Part shown: in pieces, positions 45,552 through 54,479 of the stretch | Numbering within the stretch: position 1 is the stretch's first letter | How the letters are laid out: every line of letters starts with the position of its first letter | From: Desulfovibrio sp. UIB00 | Lineage (GTDB): Bacteria; Desulfobacterota; Desulfovibrionia; Desulfovibrionales; Desulfovibrionaceae | Reading direction: 5' to 3' | Assembly (NCBI RefSeq): GCF_022508225.1 | Contig: NZ_JAETXJ010000001.1 | Coordinates: 186,001 to 250,000 of the forward strand | Length of the DNA: 64,000 bases | Notes under the pieces: generated by a model | What the model was told of the DNA's origin: nothing | What the model saw: only the letters and a program-made list of their open reading frames with translations | Databases searched by the model: none | Made by a program: the position numbers and the translations under genes

Positions 45552-46487
45552 ATGAACAGTCTTGCCGTGCGTGCAAAAAAAATGTGCGGAGCCGTGCTGT
45601 GCATCATACTGTGCGTGTTCTGTAGGGTTTTGCTGGCAGCCGGTCAGGGGCAGGAAACGCCTTCTGCCCCAATCGTGGAAGTGCTGGCCAGCGCCAAGGG
45701 CCGTGTGGATGTGGAAGGTGGCGTGATCAAGCTTGCAGCGCGCAGGGACGGCGTGATCACCGCTGTGATGGCGGAAGAAGGGGAAACTGTAGAGGCTGGT
45801 CGTGTGCTGGCTTGTCTGGATGACAGCCTCGCGCGCAACAGGCTGAATCTTGCGGAGCAGGAGTTGAGGCATACAGAGCTTCAGGTGCGGCGTAACGAAA
45901 TCGTGTTGCGGGCGGCGCAGAGGGAGCTGGAACGTCTGCGCCCCATGATCAAAACCAAGGCTGTAGCCATGCGAGAATTTGATCAGGCCGGGGATACCCT
46001 TGTAGTCGCTGAAGTCGATCTGCGCAGCAGTATTGCCGCAGTGGAGGTGGCCCGTGCCCGCGTAGTGGTCGCGCAGAATGAAGTCAACGAGTACAGGATT
46101 GTTGCGCCGCTTGATGGCCGCATTGTGCAGCGGCAGGCGCGTCCGGGGAATGGGGTGAGTACCCTGAATGTGACCCCCCTGTTCAGCTTTGTGCCCAATA
46201 GCCCGTTGATTGTTCGGGCGGAACTGGACGAGCAGTATCTGTCGCAAGCCTCGCCGGGGCAGCGGGTGCTTATTGTGCCAGAGAGCGATCAGTTTCACGC
46301 GATGAGCGGTACTGTGCTGCGCATAGGCCGGGTTGTGGGCCAGCGGCTGCCACCGGAAGATCCGGCGGAAAAGCAAGACACAAGGGTTGTAGAAGTGGTG
46401 ACGACCCTTGAGGCGGACGGCCTGCTGATCGGGCAAAGGGTTGTTGTGCGGTTCCTTGCGGACGGCGGGAGCAGCCACAAGGACTGA
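45552..46487 (+). CDS. HlyD-family membrane-fusion protein
   Basis: A 311-residue periplasmic adaptor. A signal/anchor (AVLCIILCVFCRVLLAAG) is followed by a lipoyl half-motif AARRDGVITAVMAEEGETVEAG, a coiled-coil hairpin (about 95-170) and the second half-motif YRIVAPLDGRIVQRQ. The coiled coil is short, so it probably meets a TolC-type channel that is encoded elsewhere. It ends the exporter operon; a terminator follows. Substrate unknown; lipid or drug export is typical. Confidence 0.93.
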   Translation: MNSLAVRAKKMCGAVLCIILCVFCRVLLAAGQGQETPSAPIVEVLASAKGRVDVEGGVIKLAARRDGVITAVMAEEGETVEAGRVLACLDDSLARNRLNLAEQELRHTELQVRRNEIVLRAAQRELERLRPMIKTKAVAMREFDQAGDTLVVAEVDLRSSIAAVEVARARVVVAQNEVNEYRIVAPLDGRIVQRQARPGNGVSTLNVTPLFSFVPNSPLIVRAELDEQYLSQASPGQRVLIVPESDQFHAMSGTVLRIGRVVGQRLPPEDPAEKQDTRVVEVVTTLEADGLLIGQRVVVRFLADGGSSHKD

Positions 46488-46523
46488 CGGCGAGGCCCCA
46501 GGGCTTTCAATGGATAAAAACAG

Positions 46524-46550
46524 GGCCGTCCGCAGTTGCGGGCGGCCTTT
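46524..46550 (+). terminator. Terminator of the ABC exporter operon
   Basis: Stem GGCCGTCCGC / GCGGGCGGCC (10 bp, one wobble) with loop AGTT and TTT following, 36 bases after the stop of the membrane-fusion gene. Confidence 0.8.
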
Positions 46551-46570
46551 GAATATTTCGCGTGGGCTAC

Positions 46571-46608
46571 AGATAAAAGAAACGGGAGGTCAGTGATCTG
46601 ACCTCCCG
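46571..46608 (-). terminator. Terminator of the tRNA-Val-tRNA-Asp unit
   Basis: A perfect 11-bp stem CGGGAGGTCAG / CTGACCTCCCG with a 4-base loop. The minus strand continues TTTCTTTT. It is 9 bases beyond the tRNA-Asp 3' end. Confidence 0.85.
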
Positions 46609-46616
46609 GTGACTTC

Positions 46617-46693
<77 letters not shown>

Positions 46694-46704
46694 GTTTTTG
46701 GGGA

Positions 46705-46780
46705 TGGTGGGCAGTACAGGACTTGAACCTGTGGCCCCCGCCGTGTGAAGGCGGTGCTCTACCAGCTGAGCTAACTGCCC
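46705..46780 (-). tRNA. tRNA-Val (anticodon CAC)
   Basis: A 76-nt tRNA with acceptor stem GGGCAGT / ACTGCCC, D arm TAGCTCAGCTGGTAGAGC, anticodon loop TTCACAC reading CAC, T loop TTCAAGT and encoded CCA (46705-46707). Confidence 0.97.
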
Positions 46781-46795
46781 TCCCGGCGAAGATGA

Positions 46796-46824
46796 GTTCT
46801 ACGCAAACACCCCCTCAGAGTCAA
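46796..46824 (-). promoter_or_regulatory. Promoter of the tRNA-Val-tRNA-Asp unit
   Basis: TTGACT (46819-46824) and TAGAAC (46796-46801) lie 17 bases apart on the minus strand, 16 bases before tRNA-Val. A run of A/T tracts just upstream (46828-46910) looks like an UP element. Confidence 0.65.
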
Positions 46825-47086
46825 GCGAAAAAAATGAAGTAAAAAAATTTTTACAGGAAAAAAATATTAACATGCTGATTTTTAAGTAAAAGTTAAAAAA
46901 TTACTCCAAAATGCTCTTTTGCTTGTGTTGCGGTGCTTCTTGGGGAGTGCTAGACCTCCCCTTAGCACATTACAGAACGCTGAACGCGGCTGTTTTCGCG
47001 CTTCCGGCGCAAAAGCAGCACTGTGGACGCGCCGCCGTGGAGGCGGTTTTCTGTTATGGGCAATTCCCTGTTGAGGCACAAGAAAA
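46825..47086. other. AT-rich spacer between the tRNA promoter and the deacetylase gene
   Basis: It starts with A/T tracts to about 46920 and then returns to ordinary composition. It should hold the promoter for the plus-strand deacetylase, but no clear -35/-10 pair was found. Confidence 0.35.
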
Positions 47087-48121
47087 ATGAGATTTTTTTT
47101 CAAGCAGATATGCCTGGCGGCCTGTTTTTTTGCAATTGGGCTTGCTGCCCAGTCGGCGCAGGCGCGTGTGGTCGAAGGCAACGCCATCATGGATCAACCC
47201 ATGCGGGAGAACCTGTGCGCCCTTACCTTTGATGACGGCCCGTCGATAAACACGCCGCATCTGCTGGATATGCTGGGAGAATACGGCATCCCCGCCACGT
47301 TTTTCATGTTGGGCAACCAGGCCGAGCGCCATCCCGATATTGTAAAGCGCGTCATTGCCGAGGGGCATGAAGTGGGCAACCACTCCTATTCGCACCCCAA
47401 TCTGCGCGTGGTCAGCCTTGCCCGCAAGGAAGAAGAGCTGCGCCGCACAGATACCATATTGCGCAACCTTGGGGCCTCGCCCCAGTTCATGCGCCCCCCC
47501 TATGGCTCGTATGACGCCTCTACTGAAAAGGTTGCGGCCAGCCTTGGGCTTTCCCTCATGCTCTGGTCCATGGACAGCCGCGACTGGCAGCGCCTGCCAG
47601 ACAATTACGCCACCCTGCGCAACAACAGGGGCACAGTCTACGCGCCGGGTACCCTGCGCGGTATCTTTTTATTCCACGATTCGCACAAACGCACTGTGGA
47701 CGACCTGCCGCGCATCATTCGTGATCTGCGCGCTGGTGGTTGTCAGCGCTTTGTGACCGTGACCGACTATCTTGAGGGGCTTATGGATCCAGAACCCGGC
47801 CTGCTCATGACGCGCGTCAAGCGCGGCGCGCCCGGCATGGATGAGCCCCCCATGGTTGCCCGGCATCAGGTTGAAGGCGTGCATCAGTCAGAAGAACTGC
47901 CGCCGCACAGCTTCCCTGCCGGTTCGGCTGATATCCCTCTTGCGCGCAGCAGCACCCCCTGGCAACTGGTGGAGAGTCCAAGCCCGGAAATGACAGGTCA
48001 GGCCGCATTGCCCGGCACTGCCGCGCACCCGGCGCAGGATGCTCCTCAGCCCACGGGCAGCAGTGCAGTCCAGCCGAGAGAAGGCTCCGCCCTCTCCCCG
48101 GCGCAGGCTCCTGCTTCCTGA
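47087..48121 (+). CDS. Secreted polysaccharide deacetylase (NodB domain)
   Basis: A 344-residue carbohydrate esterase family 4 protein. A signal peptide (MRFFFKQICLAACFFAIGLA...QA) precedes the NodB domain with TFDDGP at 47-52 (catalytic and metal Asp), HSYSHP (metal His) and RPPYGSYD. LFHDSHKRTVDDLP holds the last catalytic histidine. The final 100 residues are a Pro/Ala/Ser-rich tail, probably disordered. It should remove acetyl groups from peptidoglycan or another envelope polymer. Confidence 0.94.
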   Translation: MRFFFKQICLAACFFAIGLAAQSAQARVVEGNAIMDQPMRENLCALTFDDGPSINTPHLLDMLGEYGIPATFFMLGNQAERHPDIVKRVIAEGHEVGNHSYSHPNLRVVSLARKEEELRRTDTILRNLGASPQFMRPPYGSYDASTEKVAASLGLSLMLWSMDSRDWQRLPDNYATLRNNRGTVYAPGTLRGIFLFHDSHKRTVDDLPRIIRDLRAGGCQRFVTVTDYLEGLMDPEPGLLMTRVKRGAPGMDEPPMVARHQVEGVHQSEELPPHSFPAGSADIPLARSSTPWQLVESPSPEMTGQAALPGTAAHPAQDAPQPTGSSAVQPREGSALSPAQAPAS

Positions 48122-48237
48122 TGCGGGAGTAATGTTTCTTTTGACATTGCTCTGCCAAAGGCGTGTAATTCAGCTATGGCATGAGAGCATGCCTTCATAT
48201 TTTCCACTGTCCTCCCCCCCACAGGGAAGTACAAATG

Positions 48238-48266
48238 AAAGGCCCGGATCAACGATCCGGGCCTTT
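48238..48266. terminator. Bidirectional terminator between the deacetylase and nspC
   Basis: A perfect 13-bp stem AAAGGCCCGGATC / GATCCGGGCCTTT with a 3-base loop, between convergent genes ending at 48121 and 48305. Confidence 0.9.
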
Positions 48267-48304
48267 CTGCTTTCAAAAAATGATTCAGGGACGGTTTTTC
48301 CCGT

Positions 48305-49525
48305 TTATGAAAGCCGCGTCCTAAAATCCTGGTAGCCAAATTCCCGCAACATGCGAAAGCGCGTGTCACCCGCTGCATCGGCTTCGCAAATGCCAATGGA
48401 TGGCAGACGCAGGCCGTTGAATGTAGTGGTTTTGACCATGCTGTAAATGGCCATGTCTTCAAACACCAGCCGCTGGCCGGGCACAAGAGGCGCGTTGAAA
48501 GAATATTCACCTGCCACATCGCCCGCCAGGCAGGACTTTCCGGCAAGGCGGCAGGTCCAGGCCTGCTCCCCGGCTTCGCCTGCCAGTTCTGCCACATGTG
48601 CAGATTCGTAGCGCACTCGTGGACGGTAGGGCATTTCAATGACATCGGGCATGTGGCAGGGAACGCCGATATCAAGAATAGCCACAGGCATGTCGGCCTG
48701 CACCACATCCAGCACCGTTGCCACAAGCCAGCCTGCGTCCAGAGCCACGGCCTCGCCCGGCTCAAGGTATATCTGCGCGTTGTAGCGGTCGCGCCAGTCG
48801 GTCAGGCAGCGGCAGAGCAGATCAAGATCATAGCCTGGCTTGGTGATGTGGTGCCCGCCGCCAAAGTTGATCCAGCGGCACTGCGGCAACCATTGCCCAA
48901 AATGGCGTTCAACGGCCCTCAGGGTGCGTTCAAGAGCATCTGCCCCCTGTTCGCACAGCGTGTGGAAATGAAGCCCGGAAATGCCCTCCAGGGCTGCAGG
49001 ATCAAAGTTCTTGGGCCTGATGCCCAGACGAGAACCCGGTGAGCAGGGGTTGTAGATGGCGGCTGCGCCTTCGGAATGCTCTGGGTTGATGCGCAGGCCG
49101 CACTGAATCTGGCGGTCCGGGCAGCGGCTCTTGTTCTGCATGGCCACTGCGGGTGCGAATTCGCGCCACTGGGCAATGGAGTTGAATACCAGGTGATCCA
49201 CAAGGGTGAGCAGCTCGGCCATCTCGCGGCGGTTCCAGGCAGCGGCAAAGGCGTGTACCTCGCCGCCAAAGTCCTCTCGCGCCAGCCGTGCTTCGTCCAC
49301 AGAACTTGCGCAGGCTCCCCACAAGGGGCCGTGCCCCTTGGTGCGCGAAAGAAGCGGAAAAGTTGCCCAGGCTGCGTACCCCTTGAGCGCAAGAAGAATC
49401 TTGGCCCCGGTGCGCTCCTGAACTGTGCCCAGAGTTGCGGCATTGGCCAGAAGCTGTGCTTCGTCCAGAACAAAGCAGGGCGAAGGAATGCGGGCCGGAT
49501 CGAACAGAAGGTTCTGGCAGTGCAT
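48305..49525 (-). CDS. nspC: Carboxynorspermidine/carboxyspermidine decarboxylase
   Basis: A 406-residue alanine-racemase-fold PLP decarboxylase. Lys48 in ILLALKGYAAW binds PLP, and LHFHTLCEQGADALERTL, WINFGGGHHITKPGYD and YLEPGEAVALDAG are family blocks. It makes spermidine or norspermidine from the carboxylated precursor. The partner carboxyspermidine dehydrogenase is not next to it. The start at 49525 has AAAGGA 7 bases upstream; a TTG 18 bases earlier is possible. It is 53 bases downstream of the diguanylate cyclase gene. Confidence 0.94.
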   Translation of the reverse strand: MHCQNLLFDPARIPSPCFVLDEAQLLANAATLGTVQERTGAKILLALKGYAAWATFPLLSRTKGHGPLWGACASSVDEARLAREDFGGEVHAFAAAWNRREMAELLTLVDHLVFNSIAQWREFAPAVAMQNKSRCPDRQIQCGLRINPEHSEGAAAIYNPCSPGSRLGIRPKNFDPAALEGISGLHFHTLCEQGADALERTLRAVERHFGQWLPQCRWINFGGGHHITKPGYDLDLLCRCLTDWRDRYNAQIYLEPGEAVALDAGWLVATVLDVVQADMPVAILDIGVPCHMPDVIEMPYRPRVRYESAHVAELAGEAGEQAWTCRLAGKSCLAGDVAGEYSFNAPLVPGQRLVFEDMAIYSMVKTTTFNGLRLPSIGICEADAAGDTRFRMLREFGYQDFRTRLS

Positions 49526-49578
49526 GGGTATTCCTTTGAACAAAGAGAGTTTCAGTATGGTGTCGCGCCCGTGCAGGC

Positions 49579-50823
49579 TTATGCTTGCCAGATAAAACGG
49601 TCGCGCCCTTCCCGTTTGGCTGTGTAGAGTTGGGCATCGGCCGCGTTGATGAGCGATTCGAGGTCGCTGGCCTTTTGCTCGGCCATGCCGATGGAAACAG
49701 AAATGGCTATGCTGAGCGCGCCGATCTGCACTGGTTTTGAACTAACGGAAGTGCGAAAATTTTCAAGCCTTCGGGCGAAGTCGTTTTTATCCATGCGTGG
49801 CGCGACCACGCAAAATTCTTCGCCGCCGTAGCGTCCGCAAATGTATGGTTCTGGAAACTCGTCGCGCAGCATGCCGCCCAGCTGCCGCAGGGCAATATCG
49901 CCCGCCAGGTGTCCGTAACGGTCATTGACCTGCTTGAAATAGTCAACGTCGATCATGGCGGCGGCCAGGGGGCGGCGATCTTTCCTTGCCTCGGCCACAG
50001 CCTCTTGCGCTTCAGAGAAAAACTGACGGCGCACCAGCAGGTTGGTGAGGGCATCGCGCTCTGCAAGGGCGCGGTTTTTGCGGATAAGATCCTGAATGTC
50101 AAGATTCATGGAAATACGGCACAAAAGCTCCTCAAAGGAGGATGTCTTGAACACGTAATCGTTGGCGCCTGAACGCAGAAATTGCGCTCCAGCGTCCGTG
50201 CCCACAGAAATGACAATAATGGACAGCTCGTCCATGGTGTGGGTTTTGCGGATGGCGGCGGTGAGCTTGATGCCGTCCATGCCGGGCATGTAGTGGTCGG
50301 CCAGCACAATGCGTATGGCGGGATGCTCCTTGAGGATCTGCAGGGCTTCCAGGCCGTTGCTTGCCGTGTAAGCGGTGATGCGCTGACGCCGCAGCAACTC
50401 GGATACCTGCATGCACCAGAGGTTGGAATCGTCCACAATCAGGGCTTCAACGCCGCTGTTGGCGCGCAGACGGCTCACCACGCGCATGAGGTACATCATG
50501 TCATCGGGGGTACGCTTGACGATATAATCTGTAACGCCCTGCAGCATGAGGCGTTTATAGATATCTTCGTCAAAGTGGGCGCTGACCACTACCACAGGGA
50601 TGTTCCGGGCAAGGATGGCAGGGACAATTTCGCCGTTGGGGGCATCGGGCAGATTGAGGTCGCAAAGGGCAAGAAAGTACTGCGAAGGATTGTCCTCCAG
50701 CAGTTTTAAGGCTTGTTGGCGATTCTCGGCGCATTCGTAGGAAAGCCCCAATTGTTCCTTGAGATTGTGCGCCATAAAGCGCGCTGTTGTCCGACTGTCT
50801 TCAACGATGAGAACTTTCTGCAT
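49579..50823 (-). CDS. Response regulator with two receiver domains and a GGDEF domain
   Basis: A 414-residue PleD-like diguanylate cyclase. Receiver 1 (1-120) has Asp9 and phospho-acceptor Asp55 in LALCDLNLPDA. Receiver 2 (about 125-245) has IVDDS and VLADHYMPGMDG. The GGDEF domain reads RYGGEEF at 331-337, an active form, so it should make c-di-GMP. No RxxD inhibitory site precedes it. Start at 50823 with GGAAG upstream. No histidine kinase is adjacent. Confidence 0.95.
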   Translation of the reverse strand: MQKVLIVEDSRTTARFMAHNLKEQLGLSYECAENRQQALKLLEDNPSQYFLALCDLNLPDAPNGEIVPAILARNIPVVVVSAHFDEDIYKRLMLQGVTDYIVKRTPDDMMYLMRVVSRLRANSGVEALIVDDSNLWCMQVSELLRRQRITAYTASNGLEALQILKEHPAIRIVLADHYMPGMDGIKLTAAIRKTHTMDELSIIVISVGTDAGAQFLRSGANDYVFKTSSFEELLCRISMNLDIQDLIRKNRALAERDALTNLLVRRQFFSEAQEAVAEARKDRRPLAAAMIDVDYFKQVNDRYGHLAGDIALRQLGGMLRDEFPEPYICGRYGGEEFCVVAPRMDKNDFARRLENFRTSVSSKPVQIGALSIAISVSIGMAEQKASDLESLINAADAQLYTAKREGRDRFIWQA

Positions 50824-51207
50824 GTTTGCTTCCGCATGGGGGATTGGTTTGGGGCTGGATAAAAAAATTGCGCCGTGCAAGAGTGCGGAACCTGCGCGGC
50901 GGCTGTAAATTTTAATCGTATTGATTTTTGCTCTTGCAGTCAAAAGGGATAACGGCCCTTGCGTGTTATATTTGCAGAACATTTCCCGTCCAATACCGTC
51001 GGCGAAACAGCGGGCCAGTGCAGCGGGAACGATTGCCTGCCGCAGTTTTGCCCAAGATAACAGGCAACAAGCTCTGCGTGAGCGAGAGCCTCGCTGGCAA
51101 TTGTGGGCGGCATGAACGCAATGTATGCGGTTCCAATTGGTGTATTGCCCTCTTTGCCTGGAGGGGCTGTGTTGTTGTCTTGGCATTTTCACGGCAAAGA
51201 GGTAGCA
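50824..51207. other. Divergent intergenic region, GGDEF regulator / EamA transporter
   Basis: About 380 bases between divergent starts. An AT-rich patch at 50905-50945 is the likeliest place for promoters. No palindrome, RNA gene or convincing -35/-10 pair was found. Confidence 0.35.
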
Positions 51208-52050
51208 ATGCCCATGTCCCCATCAATCTTGCTCGCCATCCTCTTTGCCGCCTTTCTGCACGCGCTGTGGAACATCATTGTCAAAAGCGGTGACAACAAG
51301 CTTTTTGAAACAGGCTTGAACGCTTTTGGTGCCTGTCTTGGCGCACTGTGCCTGCTGCCTTTTTTGCCGCCGCTGCCACAGGCCGCGTGGCCCTATCTTG
51401 CCATGTCGTGCATGTGTCATCTCGGCTATTACATATGTATTTCAGCGGCCTATGAGCGGGTAGACATGTCTTTTGCCTACACGGTAATGCGTGGATGCGC
51501 GCCCTTGCTCACCTCGCTGGCACTGCTGGCCTTTGGCGTGAACATGTCGGTGGGCGCATGGTGCGGCGTGCTTACGTTGTGCGCGGGGATTATGTGCCTT
51601 GCCACGGATAATATGCGTCGAGGCTATGGCTGGAGCGAAGTTTTTATCTCGTTGCGTACATCATGCATCATTATGGGGTACACGCTGGCAGACGGCCTTG
51701 GTGCGCGGGAAAGCGGCAACGCCGCCACCTACACTATTTGGATTTTTCTGATCAACGCGCTGCCCGTGCACGTTTACATCCTGTGGCGGTATGGCTGGAG
51801 TTACGTGGGCTATGCCCGTAAACGGCTTGGTGTGGGTACGTTGGGCGGTTTGGCAAGCATGGGCTCGTATGGCATTGCCCTGTGGGCCATGACCCTTGCG
51901 CCCATTGCCGTGGTGGCGGCCCTGCGCGAAACCTCGGTGATTTTTGGCATGCTGTTGGCCATGTGGCTGCTGCACGAGCGTTTTACACCCTTGCGTGGAT
52001 TTTCTGTGCTGCTGGTTGTCGGTGGGGCAGCACTGCTCAAGCTGGCCTGA
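51208..52050 (+). CDS. EamA/DMT-family transporter
   Basis: A 280-residue protein with ten predicted membrane helices in two five-helix repeats. LHALWNIIVKSGDNKLFETG opens the first and ALRETSVIFGMLLAMWLLHER sits in the second, as in drug/metabolite exporters. AGAGG precedes the ATG at 51208. It stands alone and its substrate cannot be predicted. Confidence 0.9.
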   Translation: MPMSPSILLAILFAAFLHALWNIIVKSGDNKLFETGLNAFGACLGALCLLPFLPPLPQAAWPYLAMSCMCHLGYYICISAAYERVDMSFAYTVMRGCAPLLTSLALLAFGVNMSVGAWCGVLTLCAGIMCLATDNMRRGYGWSEVFISLRTSCIIMGYTLADGLGARESGNAATYTIWIFLINALPVHVYILWRYGWSYVGYARKRLGVGTLGGLASMGSYGIALWAMTLAPIAVVAALRETSVIFGMLLAMWLLHERFTPLRGFSVLLVVGGAALLKLA

Positions 52051-52252
52051 TCAAAAGGCTGCAGGCAGGCTCGGTGATAATGGCGGCAGACTATGCGAGA
52101 GGGAACCTTTGCTGAAGGCGGCGTAGTCCACCCTGTATGGGATCGTTCTGTCCGTGGGCAAGAAGTCAGCCCTGCCTCGATGCCACGGGTGCATCGCCGG
52201 CACATTACCAACTCAAACACCCCCCGCTGTTTTATTGCTGGCGGGCAACAAG

Positions 52253-52282
52253 AAAGGGCGCTCCCTTGCGGGAACGCCCTTT
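52253..52282. terminator. Bidirectional terminator between the EamA gene and rpsA
   Basis: Stem AAAGGGCGCTCCC / GGGAACGCCCTTT with one mismatch and a TTGC loop, followed by T-rich sequence on both sides. Confidence 0.8.
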
Positions 52283-52304
52283 TGTATTTTGAAGCAGAAA
52301 CAGA

Positions 52305-54017
52305 CTAGCTGTTTTCGCTTTCTTCAAACTTCTGCTTGAGCAGGTCGCCCAGGCTCTGACCGGCTTCTTGCGGGCCGGAATGGAATTCCTTGGGCTTGCG
52401 GCGTTCTTCTTCGTCCTTGATCTGCTTGATGGACAGGCCCAGACGGCGCTCTTCAGCGCTGACATGGATGACCTTGGCCTGGATTTCCTGGCCTTCCTTG
52501 TAGATCTCGGCGGGGGTCTTCACTTTCTTGCTGGAAAGCTCAGACACGTGCACCAGGCCTTCAATACCTTCTTCCACTTCAACAAAGAGGCCGAAGTCGG
52601 TGATGTTGGTCACGATACCCTTGATGGTGCAGCCCACGGGGTAGGTGTTGGGCACATGGCCCCACGGATCGTCCACCAGCTGCTTCACGCCGAGGGTGAA
52701 CTTTTCGTTTTCCTGATCCACGGTCAGCACCTTGGCCTGCACGGTGTCGCCCACCTTGTACAGTTCGTTGGGATGACGCACTTTCTTGGTCCAGGAAATG
52801 TCGGAAACGTGGATAAGACCATCGATGCCGTCTTCAATGCCAATGAACATACCGAATTCGGTGATGTTCTTGATGACGCCTTCAAGGACGGTGCCTTCGG
52901 GGTACTTTTCAGCAACCAGTTCCCAAGGATTGGGGCGAACCTGCTTCATGCCGAGGCTGATGCGCTTCTTGTCGCCGTCCACGCCCAGGATGACCACTTC
53001 GACTTCGTCGCCGGTGTGAACCATCTGGGAAGGATGACGCAGCTTGCGGGTCCAGGACATTTCGGAAATGTGCACCAGGCCTTCAACGCCGGGTTCCAGT
53101 TCCACAAATGCACCGTAGTCCACCAGGTTGGTGACCTTGCCGCTGCACTTGGCCCCTTCAGGGAAGCGGGCGGAGATGTCCTGCCACGGATCGGGCACGA
53201 GCTGCTTGAGGCCGAGGGAAACCTTGTTGTTGTCGCGATCGAAGGAAAGCACCTTCAGGGTCAGTTCCTGACCGATGGTGATCATTTCCTTGGGATGGCG
53301 AATGCGCTTCCAGCTCATGTCGGTGATGTGCAGCAGGCCGTCGAGGCCGCCGAGGTCAACAAACACGCCGTATTCGGTGATGTTCTTGGCCTTGCCGGTA
53401 ACGATCTGGTTTTCTTCAAGGGTGCGCAGCAGATCCTGGCGTTTGGAATCGCGCTCCTCTTCAAGCAGCACGCGGCGAGAAACGATAACGTTGCTGCGGC
53501 GGCGGTTGATCTTGAGCACGCGGAATTCGAATTCCTGGTTGACCAGGGCATCCATATCCGGCACGGGGCGCAGATCCACATGTGAACCGGGCAAAAACGC
53601 TTCCACACCGCCGATGTCCACGGTGTAGCCACCCTTGATGCGGCGGACAATGTGGCCCTTGATGACCCGGTTGTTTTCCTGCACGTCTTCGAGCTGGTCG
53701 AACACCTGCATGCGCTTGGCTTTCTCGAAAGAAAGAGTGATGGTGCCGTCGTTTTCGTTCTTGCGAACAACGTAAACGTCAACACGATCGCCCACTTTGA
53801 CGGAAATGTTGCCGGCGGGGTCGCGGAATTCTGCCGCAGGAATCTGCCCTTCGGACTTAAAGTTCACGTCAACAAGCACATTGTCATCATCCACGCGGAC
53901 GATTTCGCCCTTCGTGATAGAGCCTTCCTCAAGATCGCCGAAATCGGGATTGAGGTAGTTTTCAAGGGCGCTTTCGAAATTGATTTCGTTGTCGTGCCCG
54001 GTTTCCAAACCTGCCAT
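52305..54017 (-). CDS. rpsA: 30S ribosomal protein S1
   Basis: A 570-residue S1 with six S1 OB-fold repeats. The last four share the pattern GxVxNITxFGxFV...GLVHISE (for example YGAFVELEPGVEGLVHIS). It binds mRNA leaders on the 30S subunit. The start at 54017 has GGAGG 8 bases upstream; the frame is open far upstream without family resemblance. Its 5' region holds a 16-bp inverted repeat at 54178-54225 that could act in autoregulation. Confidence 0.97.
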   Translation of the reverse strand: MAGLETGHDNEINFESALENYLNPDFGDLEEGSITKGEIVRVDDDNVLVDVNFKSEGQIPAAEFRDPAGNISVKVGDRVDVYVVRKNENDGTITLSFEKAKRMQVFDQLEDVQENNRVIKGHIVRRIKGGYTVDIGGVEAFLPGSHVDLRPVPDMDALVNQEFEFRVLKINRRRSNVIVSRRVLLEEERDSKRQDLLRTLEENQIVTGKAKNITEYGVFVDLGGLDGLLHITDMSWKRIRHPKEMITIGQELTLKVLSFDRDNNKVSLGLKQLVPDPWQDISARFPEGAKCSGKVTNLVDYGAFVELEPGVEGLVHISEMSWTRKLRHPSQMVHTGDEVEVVILGVDGDKKRISLGMKQVRPNPWELVAEKYPEGTVLEGVIKNITEFGMFIGIEDGIDGLIHVSDISWTKKVRHPNELYKVGDTVQAKVLTVDQENEKFTLGVKQLVDDPWGHVPNTYPVGCTIKGIVTNITDFGLFVEVEEGIEGLVHVSELSSKKVKTPAEIYKEGQEIQAKVIHVSAEERRLGLSIKQIKDEEERRKPKEFHSGPQEAGQSLGDLLKQKFEESENS

Positions 54018-54177
54018 ATGTCCAGCCTCCAAACATAATTTCCCCATAACAGGGAGGTGCCTTATTATCAGGATTTCAGTAAAAGAACAAGAAAAAATAC
54101 GCGCCAAATCGGCTTTAGCCGCCGAAAAATCGGGATTCCGCGCCGCTCCGGATGGCCCAGGCGCGGCAGCCCGCGCG

Positions 54178-54225
54178 GGGCATACCCTGCAAGGGCCTGT
54201 CTGGCGGGGCTTGCAGGGTATGCCC
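54178..54225. repeat. 16-bp perfect inverted repeat upstream of rpsA
   Basis: Arms GGGCATACCCTGCAAG (54178-54193) and CTTGCAGGGTATGCCC (54210-54225) around a 16-base loop. No T-run follows on either strand, so a terminator is unlikely. It lies 161 bases before rpsA and 31 bases before the cobalamin riboswitch, in the divergent region. Confidence 0.7.
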
Positions 54226-54255
54226 ACTTGACTTTTATTGTCGCATGAATTGTTT

Positions 54256-54434
54256 TGAAAGGGTCGGCGGGGAATTCCGTTAAAATCGGAAACAGTCGCG
54301 CTGCGGTAAGAGGGAACGAAGCTTCATCGTTCCGCCACATGGCGGGGCGCTACAGCCAGTCGCGCGAGCGGCGAAGGCGAAGTCTAGGCAAGGGGCGCAA
54401 GGCCCACGCCCTCAAGTCCGAATATCCTCCGGCA
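54256..54434 (+). promoter_or_regulatory. Cobalamin riboswitch upstream of cbiK
   Basis: The conserved B12 (btuB-type) aptamer blocks appear in order: GGGGAATTCCG, AAAATCGGAAACAGTCGCGC, then TGCGGTAA, the GCCACATGGCGGGGCG hairpin, and finally CAAGTCCGAATATCCTCCGG. This matches the layout of the E. coli btuB leader block by block. The cbiK start codon is 45 bases further on, so adenosylcobalamin should lower expression of the chelatase. A possible -35 TTGACT is at 54228-54233. Confidence 0.85.
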
Positions 54435-54479
54435 TTTTATCCAACTTCAACCCGTCAACGCGCCATTGAGGAGGTTGCC

